A DNA stretch of 64,000 nucleotides from Hymenobacter siberiensis (GTDB taxonomy: Bacteria > Bacteroidota > Bacteroidia > Cytophagales > Hymenobacteraceae), in NCBI RefSeq assembly GCF_018967865.2, contig NZ_JAHLZY020000001.1, positions 3,782,001 through 3,846,000 of the forward strand. Direction: 5' to 3'. The notes under the pieces were generated by a model. That model did no database searches. It was not told where the DNA came from and saw nothing but the letters and a program-made list of their open reading frames with translations. Numbering within the stretch: the first letter of the stretch is position 1; each line of letters opens with the position of its first letter. Position numbers and translations under genes: made by a program. Positions 61,688-64,000 of the stretch are shown here, one piece after another.

Positions 61688-63394
61688 ATGTCCACAACCC
61701 CACCACAACTCTCCGAAGTCGAGCACGTCAAAACTGCCAACCGCTACCTGCGCGGCACCATCGCCGAGAGTCTCAACAACCGCCTCACCGGCGCGCTGAA
61801 CCCCGACGACACCCACATCATCAAGTTTCACGGCTCCTACCAGCAAACCGACCGCGACCGCGATTCCGAGCGCAAGCGGCAGAAGCTGGAGCCGCTGTTT
61901 TCCTTCATGATTCGGGTGCGGGTGCCGGGCGGCGTGGCCACCGCGCCCCAGTGGCAGCGCATGGATGCCCTGGCCGACGCCTACGGCAACGGCACCCTCA
62001 AGCTCACCACCCGCCAGACCTTCCAGCTGCACGGCGTGCTGAAGCGCGACCTGCGCCCCACCATCCAGGGCTTTAACGATTCGCTGCTGGACAGCATTGC
62101 CGGCTGCGGCAACGTGAACCGCAACGTGATGTGCAACGTGAACCCGCACGAGTCCCGGGGGCACGGCGAGGTGCAGGCCCTGGCGGCCGCCATCAGCGCC
62201 CACCTCACGCCGCGCACCACGGCCTACCACGAAATCTGGCTCGATGGCGAGCTACAAAACACCACCGAAGCCACCGACGACGCGGAACCTGTGTACGGCA
62301 AAACCTACCTGCCGCGCAAGTTCAAAATCGCCCTGAACCTGCCGCCCTACAACGATTCCGATATTTTCTCGAACGACATCGGCCTCATCGCCATCGAGGA
62401 AAATGGCCAGCTGCTGGGCTTCAACGTGGCCGTGGGCGGCGGGCTGGGCATGACCTTCAATCAGCCCGAAACCTACCCCCGCCTGGCCGACCTCATCGGC
62501 TTCGTGCCCACGGAGAAAGTGGTGGATGTGTGCGAGAAAATCGTGACCATTCAGCGCGACTGGGGCAACCGCGCCAACCGCAAGCTCTCGCTCCTCAAGT
62601 ACACCATCGACCGCGCCGGCCTGCCCGCCTTCGTAGCCGAGCTGCATCAGCGCCTGGGCTATGCGCTGGCCGGAACCCGCCCCTACCAGTTCCACAGCTC
62701 CAGCGACGCCTTCGGCTGGACCGGCAACGCCGACGGCCTTTCGCACCTGGTTTTGTCTGTGGAAGGCGGCCGGGTCTTAGACTGCCCCGGCTACGGCCTC
62801 AAGTCGGCACTGCACGAAATTAGCGCCTTCCACACCGGCGAATTCCGCCTCACCGGCAACCAGAACCTGATTCTGGCCAACATCGAGCCCGCCCATCGCA
62901 TCCGTATCCAGGCCATCCTCGAAGCCCACGGCGCGGGCCCGAAAGCGGAGCAGCTCACTGCTCTGCGCCGCAATGCTCTGGCCTGCGTGGCCCTGCCCAC
63001 CTGCTCGCAGGCTTTCGCCGAGGCCGAGCGATACCTGCCCCAATTGCTCGACAAGCTCGATGCCATCATCCGCGCCCACGGGCTGGCCGAGGCGGGCATT
63101 CTGGTTCGGATGACGGGCTGCCCCAACCGCTGCGCCCGGCCCTACCTGGGCGAAATAGCGCTGGTGGGCAAAGCCCCCGGCCGCTACAATCTTTACCTCG
63201 GAGCTAACCACGCTGGCGAGCGCCTCAACAAGCTGTACCGCGAAATGCTCGACGAGGACGGCATTCTGCGCGAGCTCGCGCCCCTGCTGGCCGCCTACGC
63301 CGTCGAGCGCCAGCCCGGCGAAGGCTTTGGCGATTTCGTAGTGCGCACCGGCGTGGTGAAAGCCACGCTGTTTGGGCTGGATTTTCACGCTTAA
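61688..63394 (+). CDS. cysI: Sulfite reductase hemoprotein subunit (CysI-type, siroheme/[4Fe-4S])
   Basis: The six-electron reduction of sulfite to sulfide. The 568-residue protein is the usual length. Visible are LKLTTRQTFQLHGVLK (siroheme region), NVNRNVMCNVNPHES, a central DIGLIAIEENGQLLGFNVAVGGGLG, and the cluster-binding cysteines in CVALPTCSQAFAEAER and TGCPNRCARPYLGEIALVGK. In the last motif, Arg replaces the nearly invariant Gly of TGCPNGC. Its electron donor CysJ is a remnant here, so activity depends on another reductase or ferredoxin, or the gene is on the way to loss. The upstream promoter was probably lost or is within the palindromes. Confidence 0.92.
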   Translation: MSTTPPQLSEVEHVKTANRYLRGTIAESLNNRLTGALNPDDTHIIKFHGSYQQTDRDRDSERKRQKLEPLFSFMIRVRVPGGVATAPQWQRMDALADAYGNGTLKLTTRQTFQLHGVLKRDLRPTIQGFNDSLLDSIAGCGNVNRNVMCNVNPHESRGHGEVQALAAAISAHLTPRTTAYHEIWLDGELQNTTEATDDAEPVYGKTYLPRKFKIALNLPPYNDSDIFSNDIGLIAIEENGQLLGFNVAVGGGLGMTFNQPETYPRLADLIGFVPTEKVVDVCEKIVTIQRDWGNRANRKLSLLKYTIDRAGLPAFVAELHQRLGYALAGTRPYQFHSSSDAFGWTGNADGLSHLVLSVEGGRVLDCPGYGLKSALHEISAFHTGEFRLTGNQNLILANIEPAHRIRIQAILEAHGAGPKAEQLTALRRNALACVALPTCSQAFAEAERYLPQLLDKLDAIIRAHGLAEAGILVRMTGCPNRCARPYLGEIALVGKAPGRYNLYLGANHAGERLNKLYREMLDEDGILRELAPLLAAYAVERQPGEGFGDFVVRTGVVKATLFGLDFHA

Positions 63395-63414
63395 TTCCAG
63401 TATCTTTCTGAGCT

Positions 63415-64000
63415 ATGGATTCTGACTCCTCCGACCCGACCGGCCCGGCGGTGGCTCCGCTGCCACCCAATACCGGCCCGCCAGCCCTGCCGGCTAACAA
63501 CCTGTTTCCCATCTTCCTGAAGCTGGAAAACATGCGGGTACTGCTGGTGGGTGGCGGCAACGTGGGCCTGGAAAAGCTGGGGGCCATCCTGCGCAACAGC
63601 CCCGCCACGGCCGTGACGGTGGTAGCCCCGCTCCTGCTGCCCGAGCTGCGCGAGCTGGCCGCCCGCCACCCCAGGGTGCAGCTGCACCAGCGCCCCTACC
63701 AGGATTCCGACCTCGACGGGGCCGACATTCTGTTCCTGGCCACCGACGACGTGGCGCTGCACCGCTACATCGGCAGCGCCGCCGCCGCCCGCCACCTGCT
63801 CACCAACGTGGCCGATACGCCCGCCCTGTGCGACTTCTACCTCTCGTCGGTGCTGCAAAAAGGGGATTTGAAGATTGCCATTTCCACCAACGGCAAGTCG
63901 CCCACCATTGGCAAGCGCCTGCGCGAGGTGCTGGCCGAAGTGCTGCCCGCCGAGCTGGCCACCGTGCTGGGCCAGATGACCGTCATCCGCAGCCGCCTGC
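63415..64000 (+). CDS. Siroheme synthase, precorrin-2 dehydrogenase/ferrochelatase domain, 3' end outside window
   Basis: The visible 195 residues start with a Pro-rich head (MDSDSSDPTGPAVAPLPPNT), then LFPIFLKLENMRVLLVGGGNVGLEKL, the NAD-binding motif of the CysG N-terminal/Met8p-like family, VTVVAPLL, DGADILFLATDD, LLTNVADTPALCDFYL and IAISTNGKSPTIGKRLRE. It makes siroheme, the cofactor of CysI, from precorrin-2. It lies 20 bases after cysI, so the two are co-transcribed. The gene continues past the right edge, so I cannot say whether a methyltransferase domain is fused. Confidence 0.9.
   Translation, partial: MDSDSSDPTGPAVAPLPPNTGPPALPANNLFPIFLKLENMRVLLVGGGNVGLEKLGAILRNSPATAVTVVAPLLLPELRELAARHPRVQLHQRPYQDSDLDGADILFLATDDVALHRYIGSAAAARHLLTNVADTPALCDFYLSSVLQKGDLKIAISTNGKSPTIGKRLREVLAEVLPAELATVLGQMTVIRSRL

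Overview
The window is about 64 kb of GC-rich chromosome from a Bacteroidota bacterium, most likely Hymenobacter or a close relative (Cytophagales). This rests on a giant secreted protein with a type IX secretion (T9SS) sorting domain, Bacteroidota promoter elements (TAnnTTTG) with no clear Shine-Dalgarno sequences, a family mix typical of the group (DUF4097, DACNV-like, MRJP, TonB_C) and many interspersed palindromes. No rRNA, tRNA or CRISPR array was seen.

Layout. 1-6.4 kb: DinB fragment, a lipoprotein, a broken SDR gene, the rRNA-modifying rluF and rlmF around a secreted protein, and a cold-shock-domain protein. 6.1-10.2 kb: two paralogous small membrane proteins, a DAC-like sensor with an N-terminal frameshift, DUF805 and lpd. 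10.4-11.6 kb: an intact IS4-type element with inverted repeats and a target duplication, next to an M1 peptidase. 13.4-20 kb: an EamA exporter, a four-gene ABC exporter operon (ATPase, adaptor, permease, TolC), DUF4126 and a MITE-like element. 20-25 kb: sucB and sucA. 25-32.5 kb: secreted and envelope proteins, a broken methyltransferase and an S9 peptidase. 32.9-38 kb: a hybrid histidine kinase with eleven exact-length 63-bp repeats, then a badly degraded second kinase. 38-46.5 kb: FUSC transporter, frameshifted bestrophin, RidA, a double TonB_C protein, a second DAC-like protein, a hotdog protein and an exported PPC/DUF296 protein. 46.6-54.5 kb: the giant T9SS adhesin. 55-57.7 kb: ECF sigma factor, anti-sigma-like protein and DUF4097 operon. 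57.8-64 kb: sulfate assimilation.

The most interesting region is the sulfate-assimilation locus. A good Bacteroidota promoter leads into a SAM riboswitch, then a 19-codon cysteine-rich ORF (MCCCIGC...), then a hairpin followed by a T-run, then cysH. This looks like two-input control by SAM and by cysteine supply through attenuation. Behind cysH the locus has collapsed: an ISAs1-family element without target duplication abuts a cysN that has lost its GTPase domain, cysD is absent, and the first 18 or so codons of a cobA-like gene are joined out of frame to the 3' part of cysJ. cysI and a siroheme-synthase gene still follow.

At least seven reading frames are broken by stops or frameshifts. This is either real gene decay or uncorrected sequence error, and it matters when using the annotation.
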